Positions 10,267 to 21,838 of a stretch of 64,000 bases of DNA are shown piece by piece; position 1 is the stretch's first letter; the number at the start of each line of letters is the position of its first letter. The stretch is from contig NC_057919.1 in NCBI RefSeq assembly GCF_018873765.1, forward strand, positions 25,460,698-25,524,697. Reading direction: 5' to 3'. This stretch comes from Telopea speciosissima. Its lineage: Eukaryota > Streptophyta > Magnoliopsida > Proteales > Proteaceae. The translations under genes were made by a program, and so were the position numbers. A model generated the notes under the pieces. The model searched no databases. It was not told the DNA's origin and was given only the letters and a program-made list of their open reading frames with translations.

Positions 10267-11198
10267 CTAAGTATGATTCTTCTCAAGTGCCAACATCTCT
10301 GTGTTCATTGCTTCTCTCCATTTTGGATCTGCCATAGCCTCTGCTATATTCTTGGGAATAGATATGGAGGAGATAATCACAGAGAAGGCTATACCTGTAA
10401 GGGAAATAGAATCATAGGAAACAAACTTGGCAATGGGATTAGTACATGCCCGAGTTCCCTTACGGTGGGCAATAGGAAGGTCCAAGTCTGAGGATATAGG
10501 AGTAGAAGAAGGTATACCTGTCTCGATGGATGGAGACTCAGGATGAGGTGATGAAGACGGATTTTGGCAGGTCTTTATAGGCAGCCATGAAGCAGGATTT
10601 CTCCTTTCCTTCATATACACCAATAGCTCCCCCTTGTTCTCTGTTCCCCTGTACACAAGGATGCTCCCCCTCAACTACATTCTCTATTCAAGGCTCCCCC
10701 TCAACAGAACTTCTCTTTCCCTTGTCAATCTGAAAAGGTGAAATAGGAACAGGATAGGAGATAGCAAGTGAGACAGACTCGGGAACCTCTGCACCTGCAA
10801 TACCACCACCAAGCGATAAACACTCCCCCTGAAGAGGTGACTGAAAAAAAGGTATGGTTTCAAAGAAACGGACATCTCTGGAGAGAAGCCACCGACGAGT
10901 GGGAGGATGATAGCATTTATATGCTTTAGAGGTGGAGGAATACCCGAGAAAGATGCAGTTCAGAGCCTTAGGATCCAATTTAGTGCGGGCAGATTTGCTA
11001 ACATGTACATAACAAATACAACCAAACACCTTTGGAGGGAGAGAGAATGAAGAAGACCGTGAGGGTAGGACATCAAGAGGAACTTGAAATTGTAAGACAC
11101 TAGACGACATGCGATTAATAAGAAAGACAAAGCAGCAGTAGAGCATCGATCAAAAAGTTTTGGGAACATGCATGGTAAACCAAAGGGACCTAGCCACT
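10267..11198 (-). pseudogene. C1 integrase C-terminal part and linker to RT
   Basis: Two minus-strand frames (10688-11146 and 10267-10674) carry the end of the copia integrase. The markers are VFGCICYVHVSKSARTKLDP and FLGYSSTSKAYKCYHP, followed by a Ser/Pro-rich linker and the start of the RT domain (AEAMADPKWREAMNTEM). The breaks between frames are single frameshifts. Confidence 0.8.
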
Positions 11199-12116
11199 TC
11201 AAGAAGGTGGCGATTTTTTTCTTTCAGCCACCCCATTTTGTTGTGGGGTATCAACACAGGCCACCTGATGAATAATTCCATGGTCAGAAAAAAAGGTTTC
11301 CAAACCACTATACATATACTCCCCACCTTTGTCAGAACGAACAATTTGGATCCGGGTTTGAAATTGGGTATACACTAACTCATAGAAATTTGTAAATGCA
11401 ACATGGACATCACTTTTATGTTTCAACAAGTACACCCAAGTAACCCGAGAATAATCATCAATAAAAGAGACAAAGTAGCGGATGCCACGCAAAAAGGTAA
11501 CAGGGGAAGGCCCCCAAACATCAGTATGTATAAGATGAAAAGGTGAAGGAGATCTATTACCATTGGATGTATAAACTGTTTTACAACTTTTGGCAAATAG
11601 ACAAGGTTCACAATGAAAAACATGAGAGACTGGAAAGGAAGTAAACAACTGAGGTAACTGTTTCCTCATAACAGAAAAAGAAGGGTGTCCCAACCGACGA
11701 TGCCAAAGCAAAATTTCCTCTTGAGTACGTCCACCTTCTAGCCCACAAACATAGGATTGAGGTTGTACAACAGAGGAAGCACCAGTTTCCAAAACATATA
11801 AGCCATCAACTTCATGACCACTGCCAATCACCTTCCTCGTCACCAAATCCTGAAAAAGACAATGGGTAGGAAAGGTGGCAAAGCAGTTCAAAGATTTAGT
11901 CAATTGGCTAACGGAAAGAAGGTTAGTAGCAAAGTTGGGAACATGAAAAACAGACTTCAGGGGTAAGTAAGGTGTAACCTGGATATCTCCCTTACCAGAG
12001 ATGGAAGAGAATGTACCATCAGCAATTTTTACCTTATCTTTCCCAGAACAAACAGAGTAGGAATTATACAGCTAGGACCTACCAGTCATATGATCCGTAG
12101 CGCCCGAGTCAATAAC
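11199..12116 (-). pseudogene. C1 protease and integrase core
   Basis: The protease active-site motif DSGATDHM lies just after an in-frame stop near 12118, with a second stop near 12073. The pre-integrase/zinc segment (LLWHRRLGHPSF and HCEPCLFAK) and the catalytic core follow, with Asp in HTDVWGPSP, Asp in RSDKGGEY and Glu in NGVAERK. The main frame is open from 11903 to 11199, where a frameshift in an A/T run ends it. Confidence 0.87.
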
Positions 12117-13084
12117 CTAAGGTGTGATGCCGGAGGAGGAAGAGGCCTGTAATGCAGTAGAAGTAGGAGCTGCAAGTGAACTATCCAGGTGAGCTACAAC
12201 CCGGCGAAAGGCAGCAATGTCAACTGGGGAAAGAGAGGATGAATCAGCTTCAATGACCCCAACATGAGCCTTAGGCCCCTTCTTCCGCTGTCCCTTCAGT
12301 CCCCTAGTGGAACCAGGTGGGGGCTTCCCATGGAGATCCCAACAGAAGTCCTTCGTATGTCCAGTTTTACCACAATGGTCACATAAGAATCGGCTCTTCG
12401 TAGACCCCTTAGCAGCCCCCTTATCAGCTCCCTTAGTGGAGTCCTGAGGGACGGAAGAAACAAGAGCAGAGCGCTCAATAGTGGTGTTGATACTAGTCTC
12501 CATGGCACCCCTACGGGTTTCCTCACTCTGTAGATATCCACACACCTCCTCCAAAGGAGGGAAGACTAGTCGGCCAAGGATTTGTACCCTTAGAGGCTCA
12601 AATTCAGGATTCAGCCACCAAGAAGAAATAATACCCTCTCCTTCTCAAACAACCTGTGTACCTTGACTTCATCATCAGGACACAACTGAAGATCTCTATA
12701 GTGATCATACTCCACCCACAGGCCCACAACAAGACAATAGTAGTCAGAGATGCTTCTATCACCCTGGCATAGGCTAACAATCTGTTGGAGAAGTTGGTAC
12801 ACCTTTGTAGAGTCTCCAACACGATCAAAGATACGGGCTACACTGTTCCAAATATCTTTGCGCCCTTTACCCATAAACCTTCGTCCAATCTCAGGCTTCA
12901 TTGAGAAAAGAAGCCAAGCCATCACCAATGAGTTCTCGTTGTCCCATTTGGAATACCCTTACTCGGGTAGGAAGAGGTGCCTTGATGTCTGCCATTTATG
13001 TACCCCATCTTTCCCTTACACCTAAGGATCAGTTTATGGATCGAGACCAATCTAGGTAATGGTATTATCCAACTTGACAATGGG
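12117..13084 (-). pseudogene. C1 gag
   Basis: The N-terminal half shows VKLDN-type sequence near 13080, with stops. The middle part reads MAWLLFSMKPEIGRRFM to ERVLFLLGG (12611-12928). The C-terminal frame (12117-12554) has EEVCGYLQSEETRR and a zinc knuckle CDHCGKTGHTKDFC. It is a Gag RNA-binding protein, broken by stops and frameshifts. Confidence 0.82.
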
Positions 13085-13699
13085 AAGCCGCACATTGGTG
13101 TTCTCTATATGACGGGACGAGGATGATGCAAAGCAAGTGGGTCTACGCACAAAGGCAAGGCTGTTTCCTCATTTTTGTCACCCATATTTGACTCAAATCA
13201 AATGCTTAATAAGTCCAAACAACAAGTATTTCAACCACGCCCATCGCTCCTTGAAACAAAGCAAAAAACAGTGCAAAAACAGAGACCAGAAAACTGAAAA
13301 AGGCTTGTAAAACCCAAACAAAGCAAAGAAACAGCAGCGGAGCAACAAGGGTAAGTCTTCCTTACCCAAAAACGATGCTGTATGGCCCAAAGGAAGCAGA
13401 AACAAAGCTCACACTAAGAGCTGGATCACTCCAAGAGATCAGGAACCGGGAGAAAAACTGTCGGCCGAAACTCGATTCTCTCCTCTCGATGCTACCAGCA
13501 GACTTGAGAGGATCAAATGATAGGGAAGAAGACTTCCAAACGATGCTAGAGCATCCGTCAAGCTCCCTATTTGGTTGTCAAACAAGGAAGGAGAAGCTTG
13601 GTGAAGACACCCCAAGGTTTCCTTCGCAAACCAAAGAAGAACAAGGGGATTGCAGCTCACCCAGCCCTTCCACACAACCTTCAAACTCCAGGAAGAAAG
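13085..13699. other. C1 leader
   Basis: This is untranslated sequence between the primer site and gag of C1. ORFs across it have no recognisable domain, and the plus-strand one at 13375-13788 continues into the LTR and is a chance frame. Confidence 0.6.
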
Positions 13700-13700
13700 T

Positions 13701-13711
13701 GCTCGATACCA
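13701..13711 (-). other. C1 primer binding site
   Basis: Read on the minus strand, TGGTATCGAGC abuts the LTR end directly. It is the initiator-Met-tRNA site with one base fewer than the usual TGGTATCAGAGC. Confidence 0.8.
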
Positions 13712-13939
13712 TGTTAGGTTTTAGAGGAGAAAGAGAAGAGAGGAGAAAAGCTCCAAGGGAGGCAAAGTTCAAACACGATTTGGTGTAATCTGTTATGTCT
13801 CTCAACTTGAGACAAACAGCCTTATATTAAGAAGAATATCTAATTACACTCAGGCCCTTAGCCTAATACAAATAGCACATAAAATACATAAGTAAGTGTC
13901 TAAGTACAAATATACCCCTGAAACTAAGTACTCTTAACA
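13712..13939 (-). repeat. C1 5' LTR
   Basis: This is a 228-bp LTR, nearly identical to 8582-8809, and lies at the 5' end of the minus-strand element. Confidence 0.93.
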
Positions 13940-13944
13940 AACAC

Positions 13945-14802
13945 AGCTTACAAAGAACGGTGCCAAGTTTGAGTGGAATGAGGACTGTGAAAATAGTTTT
14001 CAGGAGCTGAAGAAAAGATTGGTAACAGCCCCAGTTCTTGTTCTCCCTGATGGAACTGAAGGGATGGTGGTGTACACTGATGCCTCCAAGTCAGGGTTAG
14101 GATGTGTGTTGATGCAAAATGGGAAGGTTATTGCTTATGGTTCTCGACAGTTAAAGGACCATGAGAAGAACTACCCTACACACGGCCTAGAGTTGGCAGC
14201 AGTCGTGTTTGCATTGAAGTTATGGAGGCATTACCTGTATGGTGAGAAAATTGAGATTTTCACAGATCACAAGAGTTTAAAGTACTTCTTCACACAGAAG
14301 GAGTTGAACATGAGGCAAAGGAGATCGCTTGAACTCATTAATGATTATGAGTTTGATATCTCATATCACCCAGGTAAAGCCAATGTAGTGGCTGATGCAC
14401 TCAGTAGGAAGTCTATAGATTGGGATACAGGCAGATTTCAGGTTGAGGATGAAATTTTGAAGGACTTACATACTATGGAAGTGGAAATGATATTTGGTGA
14501 AACTGAAGAATTGATTTCTGTATTGATGGTGCAACCATCACTGCGAGCTCGTGAGATAATAGCAGCACAGTCTTCGATGAAGAATTTCAACACATTGTGA
14601 ACAATATTAGTACTTGGGGCCCGGAAGGGTGCAGATTTTTCACTGACTTCTGATGGAGTGCTTATGTTTAAAGATAGACTATGTGTACCTGCGGATAGTC
14701 ACTTGAAGGAGCTCATTTTACAAGAGGCTCACCGATCTTCCTATACTGTGCATCCTGGTGGTACAAAGATGTACCAAGATTTAAAACAGTTCATGTGGTG
14801 GC
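13945..14802 (+). pseudogene. G1 RNase H and integrase N-terminus
   Basis: The G1 pol resumes after C1 with [15 protein letters not shown], then the RNase H domain ([45 protein letters not shown]), open from 14019 to 14600. A frameshift follows, then the integrase zinc-binding N-terminus (EAHRSSYTVHPGGTKMYQDL, His-His part) in another frame to 14802, where copia C2 interrupts. Confidence 0.88.
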
Positions 14803-15087
14803 AGTTGAGTTTCAGATTAGGGAAACAATGGAGAAGGAAGGAAGATGTTAGAGAAGAAGGAGACAAGAGAGGGAAGAAGAGAGAGTTACGGTTCGAAAGT
14901 GTGTGTGTTAGAGAGACTTCTCCAACCCACCTATATTGCTCAAATAGAATTACTAAAAGTATTACAATCACCTCCTAGGGAGGTAAAAGGTAAAAAGACA
15001 TAAAAAGTTAAAAATACATAATAAGGGAACTAGTTAGAAGTCTAGTTCTGGAACTACCCCGATACATATTTACTATCAACTCTAACA
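14803..15087 (-). repeat. C2 3' LTR
   Basis: This LTR has 285 bp against 284 bp for the other copy. The visible differences are three single-base indels and a few substitutions. A polypurine-like stretch follows at 15088 (CTCCCCTC on the plus strand). Confidence 0.9.
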
Positions 15088-15103
15088 CTCCCCTCAGTGG
15101 AGA

Positions 15104-18100
15104 ATATATATTATGCATTCCCAGCTTGCTAAGGATATTAAATCGAGGAGAGCCAGAGCTTTGGTGAGGATATCCGCCAACCGATCACCAAGTCTTCACA
15201 AAGGGAGTACAAATGCAGCCGCAGTCTATCTTCTCCTTGATGAAGTGCCTATCAACCTCTATGTGCTTGGTTCGGTCATGTTGAACGAGATGTGGGCAAT
15301 ACGATGGCTGCCTTGTTATCACAAAGTAGAGTCTCATAGGACCTTCGGTGTCAAATCCCAGCTTCTGAACAAGTCTTCTCAACCATATAAGTTCACAAAC
15401 TCCACGGGCCATAGCTCTAAATTCTGCCTCTCTGGCTGGATCTAGCTACAACATGCTTTTTTGCTTCTCCATGTAACCAAATTACCCCCAACAAAGGTGC
15501 AATAACCGAAGTGGATCTCCCGTCTCGTAATGGAGCCACCAATCAAAGATCTGTGAAACCTTCCACTTTCAAGTGGTTATATGCTGGCATACAACAATCC
15601 TTTCCCTGGAGAAGACTTCAAATATCTAAGAATACGGTAAACGGCATCCAGTGCCACTCTTGGGAGCATGCATGAATTGGCTCACTACTCCCAGCTCGCA
15701 TGGGAGATATCCGGACGTGTCGGCAAGATAGATAAGCTTCCCCACTAGCCTTTGGTACTTTCCCCGCATCCACTAGAGAAGAACCACAATCTTCTCCTAG
15801 TTTATGATTTTGCTCAATAGAGAATTGGCTGGTTTGCAGCCCAACATTCCATCTCTGTCAACAAGTCAAGAACAAACTTCCGTTGACATATATTAATTCC
15901 TTTCTTGGTCCTCGATACTTCAATGCCTAAGAAATACTTGAGGACCCAAGTCTTTAATTTCAAACTGTCGTGCCAAGTAACTCTTCGTGTTATCTATCTC
16001 AACTATATCATCTCCTGTGACCACAATATCATCAACATAAACAATAAGGGCGTAATGGTACCATGGCCCCTCTTAGTAAAGAGAGTATGATCAGCTTGCT
16101 CGGGAATATCCATTCTTTAGAACGGCTTGCCAAAAGCGCTCAAACCATGCCTTTGGTGACTGTTTGAGACCATATAATGCCCTTCGAGGAGACACACCTT
16201 CCCTTCACCGATGGCAGTTTGAAGCCCGGAGGAGTTTGCCGCGTACCTTCCTCTTCCAAATCCCATGGAGAAAGGCATTCTTCACATCCAATCAGTATAA
16301 TGGCCATTCTTTATTGGCAGCCCAATGACAAAAGAACTCTAATTGAGTTGTGTTTGGCAACCGGAGCAAATGTCTCTCGATAGTCAATTCCATAGACTTC
16401 GTATCCCTTAGCCACCAACCTTGCTTTGTATCTCTCAACACTCCCATTAGATTTGTACTTGATTGTGTAGACCCATTCGCATCCAACAGGGACACGCCCC
16501 TTAGGAAGATCCACCGATTGCCAAGTACCATTCTTCTCAAGTGCCATCATTTCCTCGGCATAGCTTGTCTCCATTTTGGGTCAGGCATAGCATCAATAAC
16601 ATTTTTGGGAGTAGAAGCGCAGAGAGGGCGTAAGAAAGGCAAGACTGTAGGAGAAAGAGCATCATAGGAAACAAACTCGGGCTATAGGATTAGTACAAGC
16701 TCTTTTTCCTTATGAACAGCAATAAGGAGGTCTAAATCACATAAAGAAGGAGAAGGAGATCACCTCGAGTTAGAAGAGTGGATCTCGGTTGTGGGTCCGG
16801 ATCCAAAGAGGACTCTTGGTAGGTCTTCTTTCTTTCATTATGCAAGCCTTCACCTTTCTCGTATGTAATGTGGTAATCTTTCTCCTTACTAGGACCAGCG
16901 CGGTTAATCGACCACCGGAATCAAGATGCACATCATCCGATTCGCTGCTTCCCAATGTCAAACATAAAGGGAGAGATAGGTAGTGGGTAATGGAGAGAAT
17001 CAGTACCTGTTCATTCCCACATTCTCCCCACTAAGAGGATCTTTGAGATGGGGCAAAAAAAGGAATAGATTGAGGAAGGTGACATCTTTAGAGGTAAAGC
17101 ACCGCGAGAAGAAGCATGGTAGCACCGGTAACCTTTAGAAGTAGAAGAATAGCGCAAAAAGACACTGAGGGCTTTGGGATCAAGTTTTGTGCGATGTGAT
17201 TTGTTAACATGCACATAACAAACACGACCCAAAGATTTTAGAGGAAGAGAGAAAGCAGAAACACAGTGGAGATAAGATGTCTAAGGAGATTTGAAACCAA
17301 GAAGTTTGGCATGCGATTGATGAGGAAAGAAGCAAGTGAGAAGAGCAAGCGAGACCAAAAAGTCTTAGGAACATGCATACCAAACAAGAGACTACGGGTG
17401 ACCTCCAATAAATGGCGATTTTTCCTCTCAAAGAACCCCATTTTGTTGGGGTGTGTCAACACACGCTAATCGATGGAGAATGCCATTCTTAGTAAAGAAA
17501 GCTTGGAGACCACTAAACATATATTCTCCCCTTTATCGGACCGGACAACTTTGATACGAGTATCAAACCGAGTAAGGATCATTTGATAAAAATTCTGAAA
17601 TGCCTCATAAACATCACTCTTATTTTTGAAGAATGTCCAGTGGCACTAGAAAAATCATCAACAAAAGAGACAAAGTAACGAAAGCAAATAAAGAAGTAGT
17701 GGGAGAAGGTCCCCAAACATCGGTATGTATAATATGGAAAGGAGCAGCAGTTCTATTACCATGATATAGATAAGAGGAGCGACAATGTTTGCCAACATAC
17801 ATGGTTCACATTCAAAAACATGGGAAGATGCAACAGAAGAAAATAAGTGAGGTAAATGTTTCCTCATTACAACAAAAAGATGGATGGCCTAGACGCCGAT
17901 GCCATAACATAAGACTCCGCTGAACTATCGTCATCACGTCCACACACATGGGGACTGAGCTACTGGGTACACTAGGATAAAAAGGTAAAGGCCTTTCTCC
18001 TCACGTCCGCTACCAATAATCCTCTTCGTCACCAAATCACTGAAAGAGACAGTGAGAAGGAAAAAGGTGACACAACAAGTTGAGGATTTAGTCAAGTGAC

Positions 18101-19400
18101 TTACAGATAAAAGGTTAACAAAGAAGGTTAGGAATAATGAAGAACCGAGGTAAGGGAAATAAAGGAGGTAACAGCGATACTACCTTTACCGGATATCGAG
18201 GAAAGGGATCCATCGGCTATCCCGACTTTATCCTTACCGAGCAAATGGTATAGGTATCATAAGTAGAGGACATACCGAGTCATGTGGTCGGTGGCACCAG
18301 TGTTGACCCAAGGCGGGCTGCAGTAGAGAGGTCGTGAAGCGGAGACTGCAAGGCGAGGACGAAGATGAGCTGGCCACGGTAGATGCGGGAGATGTGCTCA
18401 ATCGGGCTATAATCCGGCGGATGTGTCAACCAAGATAGGATCATCCTGTGGAGCATCGCGCGATCGCCACGGAGTGAGCTCAAGCTCCCCTACGACCACC
18501 ACGGCTACGTGTGCTAGGGGGCGACCGTGAAGGGACCAACACCTATCCTTGGTGTGCCCAGGTTCTCCCACATGATCACATTTAAACTGTCTCTCCCAAC
18601 TCCACCGGCACCAATTGTCTCTACTACACAGTCTGCCTCACGAGTGGGCCCTCGTCTCTACTACCCCGAAGGGTGTCTCGAAAAAAACTGGAATTGAGAG
18701 CCGACTTGTCGTGAGATGATGCTGATGTGGAGTCCATAGTGACACGGCGAGTCTCCTCACTGTAGGTAACTGCGAGACCTCTACCAAGAGATGGAAGAGG
18801 AGATCGGCCTAAGAGTTGGAGCCGGATGGGTTCATAGTCCAGGTTCGACCACCAAGTAAAGTGAACACCCGCTCCCTTTCAAAGGTCTCGATACACCTCG
18901 CTTCATCCGCCGGGTTAATCAAATGGAGGTCCCGGTGAGCGGTCATATTCTTCCAAAAGACTAAGGAAGGCATGATAGTACTCGGAGATAGTTCTGTCCC
19001 CTTCCGCATGGAATGAATCTTTTAGTGCGGTGATACACTTTGGCGAGTCACCCGCTCTGTCATAGGCCCGAGAGACACTATCCCAGATGGCCTTGGCAGT
19101 CTCCTTTCTTATAAATCTTCTCCCAATCTCAGCTTCATGGAGAAGATCAACCATGTCATGACCGTAGAGTTCTCGAGCCTCCCATTTCTCATAAGTAGGT
19201 GCATTCGGCTCGGGAGGCTTGATAGCACTGTGATGTACCCAAGCTTCCCTTTGCTCCTAAGGGAAAGTTTCACGGAATGTGACCAGTCCAAGTAATTTGT
19301 CTCATCAAGTTTCACAAAGGAAAGCTGAAGCGTGTGCTTTCGTAGGCGAATTGAGGAGAAGGGACAGTATACCAGGTCCCGAAATCTCGAATCAGCCATT
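15104..19400 (-). pseudogene. C2 gag-pol, fragmented
   Basis: The minus-strand coding pieces occur in copia order. They are gag (VKLDETNYLDWSHSVKLSL at 19109-19399; ERERVFTLLGG near 18860), integrase (HTDVWGPSPTTS near 17700, ERKNRHLLEVTRSL near 17420, CYVHVNKSHRTKLDPKAL near 17200), RT ([26 protein letters not shown], 16311-16574) and RNase H remnants (15100-15470). No frame stays open for more than about 100 codons. The protease and zinc-knuckle region (18000-18700) is unusually rich in CG and hard to read. Closest relatives by eye are C3 and C1 of this window. Confidence 0.85.
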
Positions 19401-20075
19401 GTTCAAGTGGGAGTACACACTCTACCCAAATAATAAAAAAACTTCCAAACAGTCCGATAACACGGAACCAGGCAAGTAAAGGCAGCCTGTGAGAGGCACA
19501 AGTAAAGGAAAAAAGGAAAAAGGGGCTTCACCCTAGCATTCACCAAGAAATAACATATCTGAAACAATCTTAAGGCCCTCACACAAGTGATGTTAAACAT
19601 TTCGTCAGCAAAGGCAGCAATACATAGCAGTCCGAAATAAGAGGAGCGAGAGAAATTGCAAGTGAGAAATTGCAGTCCCGATATTACCTAGGCGAAACAG
19701 AGATTCCACGAAAGAGAGTACTGCTCAAGTAGTGGAAGATTGAAACCAAGGCCAGATGGGATGAAAAGAACACCCATGGGCGATTCTATGGAGCCATTCC
19801 AAGGTCAAAACCAAGCCAAGAGAGAGAACCGGGGCTCGAACTCGGGCGGTAATAGTTGCGAGTGATGGAATGGCTTCAAAACTTCATAATAGCTTCTACT
19901 AAGCTCAAAGAACACCTCCAAACAGTCGAGTAGGTTATTTCCAACCTATTTCATACTTCTATACCACAGATTTTTTACATTGGTAGCTTCTCTTTGAAAC
20001 CCTTTCAATCCTAGGATTCCAAAGAGAAGAAAAGAATAGAGAAGAGCAACCAAATATGACTCTCAAACCAACCTC
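19401..20075. other. C2 leader
   Basis: This is an untranslated region between gag and primer site, with no supported frame. Its end near 19980-20060 resembles the leader start of C3 (30640-30710). Confidence 0.6.
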
Positions 20076-20086
20076 GCTCGATACCA
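20076..20086 (-). other. C2 primer binding site
   Basis: Read on the minus strand, TGGTATCGAGC abuts the 5' LTR, as in C1. Confidence 0.8.
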
Positions 20087-20370
20087 AGTCGAGTTTCAGA
20101 TTAGGGAAACAATGGAGAAGGAAGGAAGATGTTAGAGAAGAAGGAGACAAGAGAGGGAAGAAGAGAGAGTTACGGTTCAAAGTGTGTGTGTTAGAGAGAC
20201 TTCTCCAACCCACCTATATTGCTCAAATAGAATTACTAAAAGTATTACAATCACCTCCTAGGGAGGTAAAAGGTAAAAGACATAAAAAGTTAAAAATACA
20301 TAATAAGGGAACTAGTTAGAAGTCTAGTTCCTGAACTACCCCTGATACATATTTACTATCAACTCTAACA
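20087..20370 (-). repeat. C2 5' LTR
   Basis: This is the 284-bp LTR at the 5' end of the minus-strand element. Confidence 0.9.
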
Positions 20371-20375
20371 GTGGC

Positions 20376-21606
20376 ATGGTATGAAGAATGATGTAGCAGC
20401 CTTTGTTTCCAAGTGTTCTACATGTCAACAGGTTAACGCTGTTAGGAATAGACCACAGGGACTTTTGCAACCCCTAGCTATACCAGAGTGGAAATGGGAG
20501 AATATAACCATGGATATTGTCACTGGCCTTCCTCGCACTAGAAAGGGAATGGATACAATCTGGGTAATTGTTGACAGATTGACCAAAACAGCCCACTTCA
20601 TTCCCATGAAGATTACTTACTCCATGGATCAGCTGGCTAAGCTTTATGTAGATAACATTATCAGTACTTCACGAGGTACCAAGTTAACATTGTGTCTAAT
20701 GCAGACCCAGGTTTACTTCAGGGTTCGGAAAGAGTCTAAGGTAAGGCTTCGCACCGAAGTACTCGAGTCATAGTCAGCGTCAAAGACACCATCCTCAGAG
20801 ATGTATGACGTACGCTCATGTAGCGACAATCCAGACTTTAGTAAGACATACCTGGGCTTCACAGTGTATTAGAGATGAGTGGCAGCTGGGATGAACACCT
20901 TTCTCTGATAGAGTTTGCTTATAATAACAGCTACCACGCATCTATTGATATGACCCCATTCAAGGCATTGTATGGGAAGACTTGTCGTACTCCACTGTAT
21001 TGGGATGAAGTTGGAGAGCGACGCATTTTAGGTCTTGAGCTGATCCAGAAGACCTGTGAGAAGGTGGATCTGATAAGAGAAAAGATCAAGGTTGCACAGT
21101 CCAGGCAGAAAAGCTATGCAGATAAAAGGAGACAGCACATACAGTTTAAAGTTGGAGAGAAAGCATTCTTGAAGGTGTCTCCAATCAAGGGTGTTGTAAG
21201 ATTTGGAAAGAGAGGGAAGTTGAATCCCAGATACATCGGCCCATTTGAGATCCTGAGTAGAGTTGGTCCAGTGGCTTATCAACTGGCACTGCCCCCATCT
21301 CTTGCCGGTGTGCATGATGTGTTCCATGTCTCTATGTTGAGACAATTTATCCCTGATTCTTCACATCTGCTGCCTCAGCAACCAGTTGAGCTTATCGCTG
21401 ACCTGACATATGAAGAAGTGCCAGAGGAGATTATAGATAGAAAGGAACACAACCTGAGGAATTGAACTATCTCTTTTGTTAAAGTCAAGTGGAGTAATCA
21501 CTCTGTAGCTGAAGCATCTTGGGAAAGAGAGATACCCTTATCTGTTCGATCTTCCAGGTACGTCAATTTCGAGGACGAAATTTTAATAAGGGCGGGTGGA
21601 GTGTAA
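20376..21606 (+). pseudogene. G1 integrase and chromodomain
   Basis: The integrase resumes after C2: the Cys-Cys half of the zinc finger (KCSTCQQ), then the core with Asp in MDIVTGLPRTRKG. A corrupted stretch at 20660-20870 should hold the second Asp and the Glu but reads as scrambled sequence. The frame is clean again from 20875 (MSGSWDEHLSLIEFAYNN) through the GPFEILSRVGPVAYQLALP block to a chromodomain (YEEVPEEIIDRKEHNLRN, KVKWSNHS, EASWERE), with one stop at 21463. The C-terminus NFEDEILI overlaps the polypurine tract, and the stop falls in the first bases of the LTR. The chromodomain would direct insertion toward heterochromatin. Confidence 0.88.
21588..21601 (+). other. G1 polypurine tract
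   Basis: AAGGGCGGGTGGAG immediately precedes the 3' LTR start (TGTAAAATCC) and follows the conserved GAGGACGAAATTTT coding sequence. Confidence 0.85.
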
Positions 21607-21838
21607 AATCCGCAATAAATTTAAATTTTTGGAACTTGTGTGATTTCAGGTTCCAGTTCTGTGTCAATGCTTGCTTCAATGTTATGGGCTGCATCAGTCG
21701 AGGTACTAGACCAATCATCTGACACACCAATGGAGGATTCCAGGGAGTCTTCTTCTCAACCTGCCCTTCTAGAGTCAGAGAACCCTAGTGAAGTCCCGCA
21801 TCTAAGCTACCTTTGTCAGATCTGCTACCTGGAGGGGA
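21602..21838 (+). repeat. G1 3' LTR, left part
   Basis: This holds the first 237 bp of the 3' LTR, ending with GGGGA (21834-21838), which is the target duplication of solo LTR S1. Confidence 0.9.

Larger units (their letters stand above)
8582..13939 (-). mobile_element. Ty1/copia element C1, complete, inserted in G1 pol
   Basis: This copia element runs opposite to G1 and is bounded by two 228-bp LTRs. The flanks are GACAC (8577-8581) and AACAC (13940-13944), a 5-bp target duplication with one mismatch. Removing the element rejoins the G1 pol frame exactly. It has a primer site, a polypurine tract and all coding domains in the copia order gag-protease-integrase-RT-RNase H, but stops and frameshifts interrupt the polyprotein. 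Confidence 0.93.
14803..20370 (-). mobile_element. Ty1/copia element C2, complete but heavily broken
   Basis: This second copia runs opposite to G1. The target duplication is GTGGC (14798-14802 and 20371-20375), and removing the element restores the G1 integrase reading. The LTRs are about 285 bp and end TG...CT (minus strand TGTTAGAG to ...ACT), not TG...CA. The primer site abuts the LTR. The coding interior carries very many short indels although the two LTRs differ at only about five places. Many of the changes create CG dinucleotides. Confidence 0.9.

Noticed and set aside
13375..13788. 137-codon plus-strand ORF ending in the C1 LTR
   Set aside because: It spans the leader and LTR of a minus-strand element with no domain. 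Its tail is duplicated at 8600-8658 only because both are LTR sequence.
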